Assembly (NCBI RefSeq): GCF_026642255.1
Contig: NZ_CP113264.1
Location: forward strand, 2,418,001-2,482,000
DNA: 64,000 nt
Reading direction: 5' to 3'
From: Streptomonospora nanhaiensis
Lineage (GTDB): Bacteria; Actinomycetota; Actinomycetes; Streptosporangiales; Streptosporangiaceae
A program made the position numbers and the translations under genes. This document shows, in pieces, positions 25,701 to 35,200 of the stretch (position 1 is its first letter; every line of letters starts with the position of its first letter). Below the pieces are notes generated by a model. The model ran no database searches and was not told where the DNA came from. It saw only the letters and a list, made by a program, of their open reading frames with translations.

Positions 25701-28700
25701 TGCGAGGAGGCCTGTACCGGGCTCTGGTGGCCGCGGGGGAAGAGGGGCTGACCTCCGAACACCTCGCGTCCCGTGTGGCCGAGACCCTGGCCCTGAAGCC
25801 CGCCGAGTACTCCAAGAGCGCCAACCCGCCGCCCCGGCTGGCCAGTCAGGCCGCCAGTACCCTGCGCGACGTCATCGCCTTCCGCCTGTACCTGGACCTG
25901 GAACGCGGCTGGCGGGTCACCATGCCCAACCTGGAGCAGACCGGGCTGCTCCGCGTGGACTACGCGGATCTGGACTGGGTGGCGGAGCAGGAGGGCCGCT
26001 GGGAGGAGACCGTCCCCGAGCTGCGCGGCGCCGAACCCCACGTGCGGCGGGTGGTCCTGCGCGCCCTCATGGACGAGATGCGGCGAGGGCTGGCCATCGA
26101 CACGCCGTTCTTCCGCGACGAGTCCTTCGAGTCCCTCCAGGGCGCCAGCGAGACCCGCCTGGTCGACCCGTGGGTGCTGTCCAAGACCGACCGGCCGCGG
26201 GTGGGGATCGCCTACCCGCGCCCGTCCAGCCCCGGTATGAACCGGACCGGCCTGTTCCTGTCCGGGCGCGGCAAGTTTGCCAAGTACCTCGGACGGGTGC
26301 ACTTCAGGGACCTCCACGCCGACGACCTCCAGCACATCATCGGTCAACTCCTCGAAGTCCTCGCGGAGGCCGGGCTCCTCCACCGGACGAAGGAGGCCCC
26401 GCAGGGGCGCCACAACAGGTTCCGCCGCACCGACGGCGACTCCGTCACCGGATACCAGGTGGATGCGGCCTGCCTCGTCTGGAAGGCCGGCGAGGGCAGG
26501 TTCGGCGCGCAGGATCCGCTCACCCGTACCTACGCCAGCGGCGACGGCCCTCGTGTCAACACCTTCTTCCGTGACCTGTACCGGGGCGCCGCCGCGTCCC
26601 TGACGGGCCTGGTCGCCCGCGAGCACACGGCCCAGGTTCCGCCCGAGATCCGACAGGAGCGCGAGGAGCAGTTCAGCGAGGCCGAGCTGAAGCTCCTGTA
26701 CTGTTCGCCCACAATGGAGCTGGGGGTGGACATCAAGGAGCTCAACGCGGTCATGATGCGCAACGTCCCGCCCACTCCCGCCAACTACGCGCAGCGCAGC
26801 GGACGCGGAGGGCGAAGCGGCCAACCCGCCCTCATCACGACCTACTGCGCCACCGGCAACAGCCACGACCAGTACTACTTCCGCAGGTCCGACCGGATGG
26901 TCGCCGGCGTGGTGCAGGCGCCTCGCCTGGACCTGGCCAACGAGGACCTCGTCGTGGCGCACCTCCAGGCCATCTGGCTCTCCGAGACCGGCCTCTCCCT
27001 GGGCCGTGCCGTCCCGGACGTCGTGGACGTCGACTACGACGAGACCCAGCGCGTTCCCGCGCCGGTCCTTCGGCTCCAGGACGACCCCCGGAACAAGATC
27101 GAGGATCCGGCGGCCCAGCGCCGCGCGATCGCCGCCGCCCGGATGGTGTTCGACGACGTCCTCCCCCTGCTGGAGTCCATGGTCTGGTGGGACGACGCCT
27201 GGTTGGAGCGCAGGGTCCGCAACGCGCCCGAGGTCTTCGACCGCGCGTTCGATCGCTGGCGGGACCTGTTCCGCGCCGCCCTGGTGGACCAGGCCGAGCA
27301 GAACCGGCGCGTGCTGGACCACAGCCTCGGCGAGCGGGACCGGCACAACGCGGGACGCCGCCGGGCCGAGGCCGAGACGCAGATCAAGCTGCTCAAGAAC
27401 GAGAGCCAGGACAGCAAGTCCCTGCTGAGCGACTTCAACCCCTACCGCTACCTGGCCAGCGAGGGCTTCCTTCCCGGCTATTCGTTCCCGCGTCTTCCCC
27501 TGGCCGCCTACATCCCCACCCGCCGCACCCGCTTCGACGACGGCGACTTCCTCCAGCGACCCCGGTTCGTGGCCATCCGCGAGTTCGGCCCCGGCGCCCT
27601 CATCTACCACGAGGGCTCCCGCTACCAGGTGACGCGCGTCCAGCTGCCGCCGGACGCCACAGGCGACCTGGCGACCGGCACCGCGTCACGGTGCGGGAAC
27701 TGCGGCTACCACCACGCCCCGGAGCACTTCGCTGACAACTGCCAGTTGTGCGACCAGCCGCTGACCTCCACCTACGGCCTGCTCCAGCTGCACACCGTGT
27801 ACACGACCAAGCGGGAGAAGATCTCCTCCGACGAGGAGGAGCGCCGCCGGGCCGGGTTCCGCTTGGTCACCTCCTACCGGTTCCAGGACCACGGCGAGCG
27901 GCTCGGCCGCCAGGACGCCAAGGTCGCGGATCCGGCGGGGGCCCTGGCCACCCTGCACTACGGCGACTCGGCGACCGTGCGCATCACCAACCTGGGGCGC
28001 CTGCGGGCCAAGGACAACGAGCCCGACGGATTCTGGATGGACCCGGGCACCGGCAAGTGGCTCAACGAGCAGGACGCCAAGAAGGCGACCGGAGACACCG
28101 ACGAACTGCCCCTGATCGAGGACGGCGGGGAGGAGCGCGGCCACCGCAAGCGCGTCATCCCCTTCGTCGAGGACCGGCGCAACATCGTGGTGCTGCAACT
28201 GGCCCAGCCCCTGCCCCGCGAGCAGGCCCTCACACTCATGTACGCCCTGGAGCGGGGGATCGAGGCGGCCTTCGAGCTGGAGGACGCCGAACTCACCAGC
28301 GAGCTCCTGCCCCCCGAAGACGGTCCCCGGGACCGGATCCTGTTCACGGAGGCCGCCGAGGGCGGGGCAGGTGTGCTGCGCCAGCTCCAGGCCGAACCCG
28401 ACAAGCTCGCCAGGGCCGCCCGGACAGCGCTGGGCATCTGCCACATGGACGAGGACGGGGTCGACACCGGCAGGCCCTGTGCCCGGGGTTGCTACGACTG
28501 CCTGCTCACCTACGGCAACCAGGGCGACCACCAGGTCATCGACCGTCGCCTGATCCGCGACCTGCTGCTGCGCCTGGCCGACTCCGAGACGCTGCCGACC
28601 GGTCAGGGCGTCTCGCGCACCGAGCAGATGAAGCGGCTGAGCTTCGAGTCCGACACCAGCCTGGAGCAGGACTTCGTCACCTGGCTCAAGGACCACGGCC

Positions 28701-28963
28701 ACCGCCTCCCCGACGACGCGCAGGTGCTCGTCGCCGAGGCTTCGGCCAAGCCGGACTTCGTCTACCGGCTCCCCGGCGCCCAGGTCGCGGTGTTCGTCGA
28801 CGGTCCCGTGCACCGGGACGCCAGGGTCGCCGAACGCGACGCCGAGGCCGAGGAGCGCCTGGAGGACGCCGGGTGGGAGGTCGTCCGCGTCCCCCACGAC
28901 GCGGAGTGGGCTCCGATCATCGCCCGCTACGAATCCTTCTTCGGCCCCGGATCCCGCCGCTGA
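22736..28963 (+). CDS. Ser/Thr kinase-DEAD/DEAH helicase-DUF1998-Vsr-like nuclease fusion
   Basis: 2075 residues, ATG with GAGGGA upstream. Order: (1) Hanks kinase, about 1-290, with an atypical glycine loop DRGNMGEV but intact VAVKLI, IIHRDLKPANV, VLDFGMG and MAPEQ; (2) SF2 helicase from about 340, with LHKHQREAVE, Walker A TTGTGSGKS (about 445), FDELHTYRGRQG (about 573), and helicase-C motifs SPTMELGVDIKELN (about 1325) and QRSGRGGRSGQ (about 1353); (3) CxxC pairs in RECGQDF, CPHCG and CGNCGYHH...CQLC, likely zinc-binding; (4) DUF1998 with EGGAGVLRQL and CARGCYDCLLTYGNQ (about 1879-1927); (5) a C-terminal Vsr/PD-(D/E)xK-like domain (KPDFVYRLPGAQVAVFVDG). The helicase-DUF1998 core is the DrmA/DrmB, DruE and MrfA type. 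It heads the operon with DrmD- and DrmMI-like genes. Confidence 0.88.
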   Translation: MERQYVAERFRLDGLIDRGNMGEVHRAEDTAAPEDAPDREVAVKLILRRRSGAPVDPGEASARRFAREVEIMRRLDHPGIPHVVDGGVDTAGGGHLPYLAIELLDGCTLRDLGDEEPQLPVSWVAAIGAQIADALYAAHGERIIHRDLKPANVMITRGGRVKVLDFGMGLIIDDPDISRITGTDATVGTARYMAPEQFEGAKVSSAADLYALGCVLYELLTGTPPFIGTGPYDLGPKHKFDQVPPLGLLRGDIPPPLTYLLEQLLAKKPSDRPASAAEVREALRPLAAGEGEVDGWSDFDPRAYLPAPTPAAVLPDTTTARRVHDAPLGVMDVFTLHKQVIDEYRAFTEGGTVIRDDRIADFLKKNLDEKSQWPDPWLSLNPFFASGGTLPELVNEGLLHKECARIFQEGKTEGGTVCDGRPLTLHKHQREAVETAGTGGSYILTTGTGSGKSLSYIVPIVDRVLRERDREKAEGHRTNRVRAIIVYPMNALANSQLKELQKFLTNGYGAGREPVTFARYTGQESEERRKELRDNPPDILLTNYVMLELMLTRPADRSSLIKMARGLDFLVFDELHTYRGRQGADVAMLIRRVRQACEAPNVQCVGTSATMSSEGTADEQKQVVADVGTKIFGTPVRPDNVITETLVRATSYAPAQVEAERLSAPDAPRSYDDLHRDPLARWIESTFGLTTDPRGRLVRQKPTRVETAAAELSRDSGVPQEQCVEAIRRTLEAGAEAFHPGNRRPLFAFRLHQFLSKGDTVHVTLEDPETRFLTREYQLEQPGTDGHILLPLAFCRECGQDFMTVRRVEKPTGTVYQSRRGATAEEKGAVEGYLYVSPDAPWPSGLDTVLEKRLLPESWLEVDDAHQENVRKNFLAHVPRAVTVDAQGVEGRGELQAAFIPAPFLFCPHCGISYEQKRGRDFGKLASLDQEGRSSATSLVSGTIVRALKAVPEDSLPQAARKLLTFVDNRQDASLQAGHFNDFVQVTELRGGLYRALVAAGEEGLTSEHLASRVAETLALKPAEYSKSANPPPRLASQAASTLRDVIAFRLYLDLERGWRVTMPNLEQTGLLRVDYADLDWVAEQEGRWEETVPELRGAEPHVRRVVLRALMDEMRRGLAIDTPFFRDESFESLQGASETRLVDPWVLSKTDRPRVGIAYPRPSSPGMNRTGLFLSGRGKFAKYLGRVHFRDLHADDLQHIIGQLLEVLAEAGLLHRTKEAPQGRHNRFRRTDGDSVTGYQVDAACLVWKAGEGRFGAQDPLTRTYASGDGPRVNTFFRDLYRGAAASLTGLVAREHTAQVPPEIRQEREEQFSEAELKLLYCSPTMELGVDIKELNAVMMRNVPPTPANYAQRSGRGGRSGQPALITTYCATGNSHDQYYFRRSDRMVAGVVQAPRLDLANEDLVVAHLQAIWLSETGLSLGRAVPDVVDVDYDETQRVPAPVLRLQDDPRNKIEDPAAQRRAIAAARMVFDDVLPLLESMVWWDDAWLERRVRNAPEVFDRAFDRWRDLFRAALVDQAEQNRRVLDHSLGERDRHNAGRRRAEAETQIKLLKNESQDSKSLLSDFNPYRYLASEGFLPGYSFPRLPLAAYIPTRRTRFDDGDFLQRPRFVAIREFGPGALIYHEGSRYQVTRVQLPPDATGDLATGTASRCGNCGYHHAPEHFADNCQLCDQPLTSTYGLLQLHTVYTTKREKISSDEEERRRAGFRLVTSYRFQDHGERLGRQDAKVADPAGALATLHYGDSATVRITNLGRLRAKDNEPDGFWMDPGTGKWLNEQDAKKATGDTDELPLIEDGGEERGHRKRVIPFVEDRRNIVVLQLAQPLPREQALTLMYALERGIEAAFELEDAELTSELLPPEDGPRDRILFTEAAEGGAGVLRQLQAEPDKLARAARTALGICHMDEDGVDTGRPCARGCYDCLLTYGNQGDHQVIDRRLIRDLLLRLADSETLPTGQGVSRTEQMKRLSFESDTSLEQDFVTWLKDHGHRLPDDAQVLVAEASAKPDFVYRLPGAQVAVFVDGPVHRDARVAERDAEAEERLEDAGWEVVRVPHDAEWAPIIARYESFFGPGSRR

Positions 28964-28995
28964 CCTTCGCAGATCTCCTTCCGCCTCCACGTGAT

Positions 28996-29043
28996 CCTGT
29001 ACTTGTGGCGAGGTCCGACGCCCGGGCACGCTACAAGTACAGG
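28996..29043 (+). promoter_or_regulatory. Long inverted repeat between fusion gene and drmD-like gene
   Basis: Two 15-base arms (28996-29010 CCTGTACTTGTGGCG; 29029-29043 CGCTACAAGTACAGG; 14 of 15 pair) enclose 18 bases, 33 bases after the fusion gene stop and 103 before the next start. It could be an attenuating terminator or an operator. Unlike typical terminators of this genome the arms are not GC-saturated. Confidence 0.55.
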
Positions 29044-29145
29044 GGCACCGTGACAGGGGTCGGCACAGGCTTCCCACCGGCCCTTGTCGGCCCCGCCCGC
29101 CCCGCTCTTCCCGACCACCCGACACGACGTGAGGACCCCCTCCGC

Positions 29146-32100
29146 ATGACCACCGCGTACGCCCCCGGCTCCCTGGTCTCCGCCAGGGGCCGCGAATGGG
29201 TGGTGCTCCCCGAGAGCGCCCCCGACATGCTGGTGCTGCGCCCCCTGGGCGGCAGCGACGACGACGTGGCCGCGCTCTTCCCGGCCTTCGAACCCGTGGA
29301 GGCGGCCAGCTTCGCCCCGCCCGACGCCGCCGACCTGGGAGACTCCCGTGCCGCGGGGCTGCTGCGCTCGGCGCTGCGCATCGGCTTCCGCTCCGGCGCG
29401 GGCCCCTTCCGCTCCCTGGGCGGGATCGCCGTGCAGCCCCGCGCCTACCAGCTCGTCCCGCTGCTCATGGCGCTGCGTCAGCAGACCGTGCGCATGCTCA
29501 TCAGCGACGACGTCGGCATCGGCAAGACGGTCGAGGCGGGCCTCATCGCCGCCGAACTCCTCGCCCAGGGCGAGGCGAGCGGACTGGCGGTGCTGTGCTC
29601 CCCGGCGCTGGCCGAGCAGTGGCAGGAGGAGCTGCGCACCAAGTTCGGCATCGACGCCGAACTCGTGCTCTCCTCCACCGTCTCCCGCCTGGAGCGCGGC
29701 CTGGACCTGGGGCAGTCGCTGTTCGACAGGCACAAGCACGTCATCATCTCCACTGACTTCATCAAATCCACCCGGCACCGCGACGACTTCGTCCGCCACT
29801 GCCCGGACCTGGTGATCGTGGACGAGGCGCACACCTGCGTGTCCTCCGACGAGGCCAGGACGAACCAGAACCAGCTGCGCTACGAGCTCCTCCAGAAGGT
29901 CGCCGCCGACGAGGAGCGCCACCTGCTCCTGGTGACCGCCACGCCGCACAGCGGCAAGGAGTCGGCCTTCCGCAACCTCCTCGGCCTGGTCAACCCCGAG
30001 CTGGCCACCGCCGACTTCGACACCAGAGTCGGTCGGGAGCTGTTGGCCCGCCACTTCGTCCAGCGCAAGCGCGCCGACGTGCGCCAGTACCTGACCCGCG
30101 AGGGCGACGGCCTCGTCGACGACAGTCTCGCGGAGAAGACGGCCTTCCCCTCTGACCGCGCCTTCAAGGACGAGAAGTACAAGCTCTCGCCCGCCTACCG
30201 GTCCCTGCTGGACGACGCCATCGCCTACGCCGGCGAGCGGGTCGAGCACGCGGGAACCCTGGGCGAGCGGGAGTACCGGGTCGCCTGGTGGTCCGCGATC
30301 GCCATGCTGCGCTCCCTGGTCTCCTCTCCCCGCGCCGCCGCCAAGACCCTGACCACACGGTCGGCCACCGCTGCCGCGAAGACGGCGAAGGAGGCCGACG
30401 AGCTCGGCGCGCCGCTGGTGCGGGACTCCGCCGACGCCGCCGCGCTGGAGGGCATGGACACCGCCCCCGGCGCCGACGTCAGGCCCGACGGCAGCCCGGC
30501 GGCCAGGCTGAAGGAGCTGGCCGCCCGCGCCGCCGCGCTGGAGGGCACCGACCACGACGCCAAGCTCAAGGCACTGGTCAAGCACCTCAAGGGGCTGCTC
30601 GCCGAGGGCTACAACCCCATCGTCTTCTGCCACTACATCGACACCGCCGAGTACGTCGCCTCCTACCTGTCCGGCGAGTTCGAGGAGGAGGGCAGGAGCG
30701 GGCGCAACCTGCTCAACAAGGGCGGCAAGGGGGGCTGGAAGACCACCGTCAAGGCGGTCACCGGATCCCTGTCCCCGCAGCAGCGCGTCCAGCGCATCGA
30801 GGAGCTGGCCGAGGAGACCGCCACCGAGGCGGCCCGCCTGGCCGAGGGCGGGCAGGGCGCCGCCGCCCGCCGGGTCCTCATCGCCACCGACTGCCTGTCC
30901 GAGGGCGTCAACCTCCAGCACTACTTCGACGCCGTCGTCCACTACGACCTGGCGTGGAACCCCACCCGCCACGACCAGCGCGAGGGGCGGGTCGACCGCT
31001 ACGGCCAGCAGCGCGACGAGGTCCGGGTCATCACCCTGTACGGGGACGACAACGGGATCGACGGCAAGGTGCTGGAGGTGCTGCTGCGCAAGTACCGCCA
31101 GATCCGCAAGGACCTGGGCATCGCCGTGTCCGTGCCCGACGAGATGTCCTCCGGCGTCACCGACGCCATCGTCGAGTGGGTGCTCCTGCGCTCCCGCCAG
31201 GGCGAGCAGGAGGCCCTGTTCGGCACCGACGAGGTCAGCGTGAAGGGCGACGCGCTGGAGGCCGAGTGGAAGTCGGCCGCCGACCGGGAGAAGCTGTCCC
31301 GCTCCAAGTACGCGCAGCGCTCCATCCACCCCGAGGAGGTGGCCCGGGAGGTCGCCGCGGTCCGCGAGGTGCTGGGCGGCACGGGGGAGGTCCGTGCGTT
31401 CGCGGAGGAGTCCCTGCGCGCGCTGGGTGCGCTGCTGCGGCCCCTGGGCGAGGGGGGAAGCCCCGGAGGGGGAGGGGCCGACGGGTTCACCGCGGACGTC
31501 TCCGGAACCCCGGCCGGCCTGCGCGACGCCCTCGCCCCCGTGATCGGCCCGGCCGCCGTGGAGGACGGCAAGCCGTTCCCGTTCCGCGACACCGCCGCGG
31601 TGGCGCGCGGCGAGGCCGCCCTGGTGCGCACCGACCCGGCCGTGGGAGCCCTGGCCTCCCACGTGCTCGACACCGCCCTGGACGAGGCCGTGGCCGGGCC
31701 CCGGCCCGCCCGCCGCTGCGGCGTGGTCCGCACCCGTGCGGTCGAGACCCGCACGACGATGCTGCTGGTGCGCTACCGCTTCCACCTCACCCTGCCCTCA
31801 CGGCACGGCACCCGTCAGCTGGTCGCCGAGGACGCCCGCCTGGTCGCCTTCCAGGGCGCGCCCGAACGCGCCGTGTGGGTGGACCCGCAGCAGGCCCTGA
31901 CATTGCTGGAGGCCCGGGCCGACGCCAACACCGACCCCGGTTACGGCGAGCGGACCATGGCCAAGACCCTCGACGGCCTGGCCCACACCGCCGACCACCT
32001 CGCCGCGTACGGCCGGGAACTGGCCGACGGACTCGCCGACTCCCACCGCCGCGTGCGCGGGGCCTCCGGCGACATCCGGCGCGGTCTGAGGGTTAAGGCC

Positions 32101-32202
32101 CAGGAACCCGCCGACATCCTCGGCGTCTACGTCTACATGCCAGCCCCGTCCGCCCCGTCCGATTCCACCGCAACCGCCACACCCGCCGGAGGCAACGCCT
32201 GA
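29146..32202 (+). CDS. drmD: DrmD-like SNF2-family helicase
   Basis: 1018 residues, ATG with GAGGA 10 bases upstream. An SF2/SNF2 helicase: QPRAYQLVPLLMALRQ (Q-motif region), Walker A DDVGIGKTVEAG (about 121), motif II VIVDEAHTCV (about 225), motif III VTATPHSGKE, and C-lobe motifs IATDCLSEGVNLQ and AWNPTRHDQREGRVDRYGQ (about 600-618). A long helical C-terminal region (700-1018) follows. Length, SNF2 type and position directly before a large adenine methyltransferase match DrmD of class 1 DISARM, which protects against phage with DrmMI, DrmA, DrmB and DrmC. Its stop overlaps the methylase start by one base (TGATG), so the two are translationally coupled. Confidence 0.83.
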   Translation: MTTAYAPGSLVSARGREWVVLPESAPDMLVLRPLGGSDDDVAALFPAFEPVEAASFAPPDAADLGDSRAAGLLRSALRIGFRSGAGPFRSLGGIAVQPRAYQLVPLLMALRQQTVRMLISDDVGIGKTVEAGLIAAELLAQGEASGLAVLCSPALAEQWQEELRTKFGIDAELVLSSTVSRLERGLDLGQSLFDRHKHVIISTDFIKSTRHRDDFVRHCPDLVIVDEAHTCVSSDEARTNQNQLRYELLQKVAADEERHLLLVTATPHSGKESAFRNLLGLVNPELATADFDTRVGRELLARHFVQRKRADVRQYLTREGDGLVDDSLAEKTAFPSDRAFKDEKYKLSPAYRSLLDDAIAYAGERVEHAGTLGEREYRVAWWSAIAMLRSLVSSPRAAAKTLTTRSATAAAKTAKEADELGAPLVRDSADAAALEGMDTAPGADVRPDGSPAARLKELAARAAALEGTDHDAKLKALVKHLKGLLAEGYNPIVFCHYIDTAEYVASYLSGEFEEEGRSGRNLLNKGGKGGWKTTVKAVTGSLSPQQRVQRIEELAEETATEAARLAEGGQGAAARRVLIATDCLSEGVNLQHYFDAVVHYDLAWNPTRHDQREGRVDRYGQQRDEVRVITLYGDDNGIDGKVLEVLLRKYRQIRKDLGIAVSVPDEMSSGVTDAIVEWVLLRSRQGEQEALFGTDEVSVKGDALEAEWKSAADREKLSRSKYAQRSIHPEEVAREVAAVREVLGGTGEVRAFAEESLRALGALLRPLGEGGSPGGGGADGFTADVSGTPAGLRDALAPVIGPAAVEDGKPFPFRDTAAVARGEAALVRTDPAVGALASHVLDTALDEAVAGPRPARRCGVVRTRAVETRTTMLLVRYRFHLTLPSRHGTRQLVAEDARLVAFQGAPERAVWVDPQQALTLLEARADANTDPGYGERTMAKTLDGLAHTADHLAAYGRELADGLADSHRRVRGASGDIRRGLRVKAQEPADILGVYVYMPAPSAPSDSTATATPAGGNA

Positions 32203-35200
32203 TGTCCGCCATCGCACGCAACCAGGTGTTCTCCGCCGTGCACACCGTGGGCGGGCTGCTGCCCGCCGACATGCTCGTGCGCATCGCCGAGGGCAAGGAC
32301 GTGCCCGGGGCCAAGCCCGCCGACTACAAGGTGGTGGGCTCCCGGTCGGTCAACGACGACGCCGAACGCCACTGGGAGTACCTCAAGTCCGTGTGGAAGG
32401 ACCTGCGCAAGCAGCTGCCCGCGGACAAGGACGGCTCCCCGGCCTCCGACCCCACCGGGCTCGCCCTGACCCAGTGGGTGGAACCGCTCTTCAGCGAACT
32501 CGGCTTCGGAGTCCTGACGTCGGTGGCCGGCGGGAGCATCACCGCCGATGACGACCCTGAGAAGACCTTCCCCCTCAGTCACCGCTGGCGGCACGTGCCG
32601 ATCCACGTCCCGGTGTGGGGGACCGAGCTGGACAGGCGTCCCGGCGGCGCCGGGACCGTGCCGCCGCAGTCGCTGGTGCAGGAGGCGCTCAACCGGACCT
32701 CCGACCACCTGTGGGCCGTGGTGACCAACGGCCGCCAGCTGCGGCTGCTGCGCGACTCCAGCGCGCTCGCCACGGCGTCGTACGTGGAGTTCGACCTCGA
32801 GGCGATCTTCGACGGTGAGCTGTTCAGCGAGTTCGTGCTGCTGTACCGGCTGCTGCACGTCTCCCGGTTCGAGGTGGCCGAGGACGCCGCCCCGTCCAGC
32901 TGTGTGCTGGAGAAGTGGCGGACCGACGCTGTCACCTCGGGTACCCGCGCTCTGGAGCAGTTGCGGAAGGGGGTACAGGAAGCCATCACCACCCTGGGCA
33001 CCGGCTTCCTCAAGCACCCCGCCAACACCCGCCTGCGCGAGGGCCTGGACACCAAGGAGCTGCACGGCGCGCTGCTGCGGATGGTGTACCGGCTGCTCTT
33101 CCTGTTCGTGGCCGAGGACCGGGACGCCCTGCACCCGCCGAACGCCCCCGAACAGGCGAAGGAGCGCTACGCGGCCTACTTCTCCTCAGCGCGGCTGCGT
33201 CGTCACGCGCGCAGGCGCCGGGGCACCACGCACGCAGACCAGTACCGGGTGCTGCGGATCGTGCTCGATGCCCTGGGTGGAAACGGTGAGCAGAACGAGG
33301 ACGGGCGTCCCGAGCTGGCGTTGCCCGCTCTCGGCGGCCTGTTCACCGACACAGAGGCAGATGCACCCCTGCGCGGGCTGGAGCTGTCCAACGAATCGCT
33401 GCTCGGAGCTGTTCGCCATCTGGCCCAGGTACGCGACCCCGGGTCGCGCCGGTGGCGCGGGGTGGACTACCGCAACCTGGACGCCGAAGAACTGGGTTCG
33501 GTCTACGAGTCCCTGCTGGAGCTGGTGCCCCGGCACAGCGCGGCTGACCGGACCTTCGAGCTGGTGGAGGTGGCCGGGAACGATCGCAAGACCACGGGGT
33601 CGTACTACACGCCTTCATCGTTGATCGAGACTCTGCTGGACTCCTCTCTGGACCCGGTCATTGACGATGCGGTCAAGCGCGGTGAGGAGCAGGCCACCAA
33701 GAAGGGGGAGCTCGACGCCTCCGAGACGATCGTCGCGGAGCTGTTGAAGCTGACCGTCTGCGACCCGGCGTGCGGGTCGGGGCACTTCCTGGTGGCGGCT
33801 GCCAGGCGCATTGCCAAGCGGGTGGCAGCCGTGCGTGAGCGCAACCCTGAGCCGACGCTTGATGCGGTCCGCCATGCCATGCACGAGGTGGTGGCGAGGT
33901 GTATCTACGGTGTGGACCTCAACCCGATGGCGGTAGAGCTGGCCAAGGTGTCGCTGTGGCTGGAGGCGCTGGAGCCGGGCAAGCCGCTGACCTTCCTGGA
34001 TGCCCACGTCAAGCGGGGTAACGCGCTCATCGGTGCGACTCCGAAGTTGATGAAGGACGGTATCCCGGATGAGGCGTTCAAGCCGATCGAGGGTGATGAC
34101 AGGAAGTACGCGCGTTTCCTCGCCAAGACCAACAAGGAGGAGCGCGGAGGTCAACTCAGCGTCCTCGATATCGGCGATGTGTCGGTGAAGGTCACCAATA
34201 CCGCTTTCGCCCAGCAGCTTCGCCAGATCACCACGACTCGCGCGGATTCGCTGGCGCAGGTGCGCCAGCAGGAGGCCGCCTACCGCGAGTGGACCAGTGC
34301 GGACGACTACGTCCGTGATCGACGGGCGGCGGATGCCTGGTGCGCGGCGTTCGTGTGGAAGAAGGCGGAGGATGCTCCGCGCGCGGTGACCCAGGAAGTC
34401 TTCCGGAACCTGTCCAAGGCCAAGCAGGGCAACGGGGCGCCGTTCACAACGGTTGAGGAGATCGACCGGCTGCGCGACCAGTACCGGTTCTTCCATTGGC
34501 ACCTGGAGTTCCCGAACGTGTTCAGCGTCCCCGAGGGTAATGGGGGAGTGGACGAGTTCACGGGTTGGGCGGGTGGGTTTGCCTGCGTGCTCGGAAACCC
34601 TCCGTGGGAGCGGATTAAGCTCCAGGAACAGGAGTTTTTCGCCCAGCGCGACGAGGAGATTGCCACCGCGCGTAATGCTGCTGCCCGTAAGGCGCTGATC
34701 TCTGGTTTGAAGAACGACCCGGACCGTTCAGGCCTGTACCAGGACTTCGAGGACGCCAAGCGCAGGGCGGAAGGCGAAAGCCACTTCCTTCGTGCTGGGG
34801 GGCGTTACCCGCTTACTGGACGAGGGGACATCAACACCTATGCAGTGTTCTCTGAAACCGACCGCACTTTGACTGGTCCGCACGGTCGTATGGGTGTGAT
34901 CGTGCCTACGGGTATCGCCACGGACGCGACCACACAGTACTTCTTCAAGGACCTGGTGCTGAACGGTTCGATTGCTGCCCTGTACGACTTCGAGAACGCA
35001 GCACCATTGTTCCCGGGGGTGCATCGCTCATTCAAGTTCTGTATTCTGTCTCTCGCTGGCCGGGAAACACGTGAACCCGAAGCCTCCTTCGCGTTCTTCC
35101 TGCAAGACCCAACGGAACTCGAAGCTGTCGACAAGTCATTCACTATGACCCCGGAGGAGATCACTCTCCTCAACCCCAACACGGGGACCTGTCCAGTCTT

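Noticed and set aside
22244-27610. Very long minus-strand open frame continuing upstream of the HTH-methylase
   Set aside because: It is antisense to the kinase-helicase gene, low-complexity in composition and has no family resemblance; GC-rich codon bias on the real strand removes stops from this one.
28927-31785. 952-codon minus-strand open frame
   Set aside because: Exact antisense of the DrmD-like gene, rich in Val/Gly/Gln/Leu shadow composition and without motifs.
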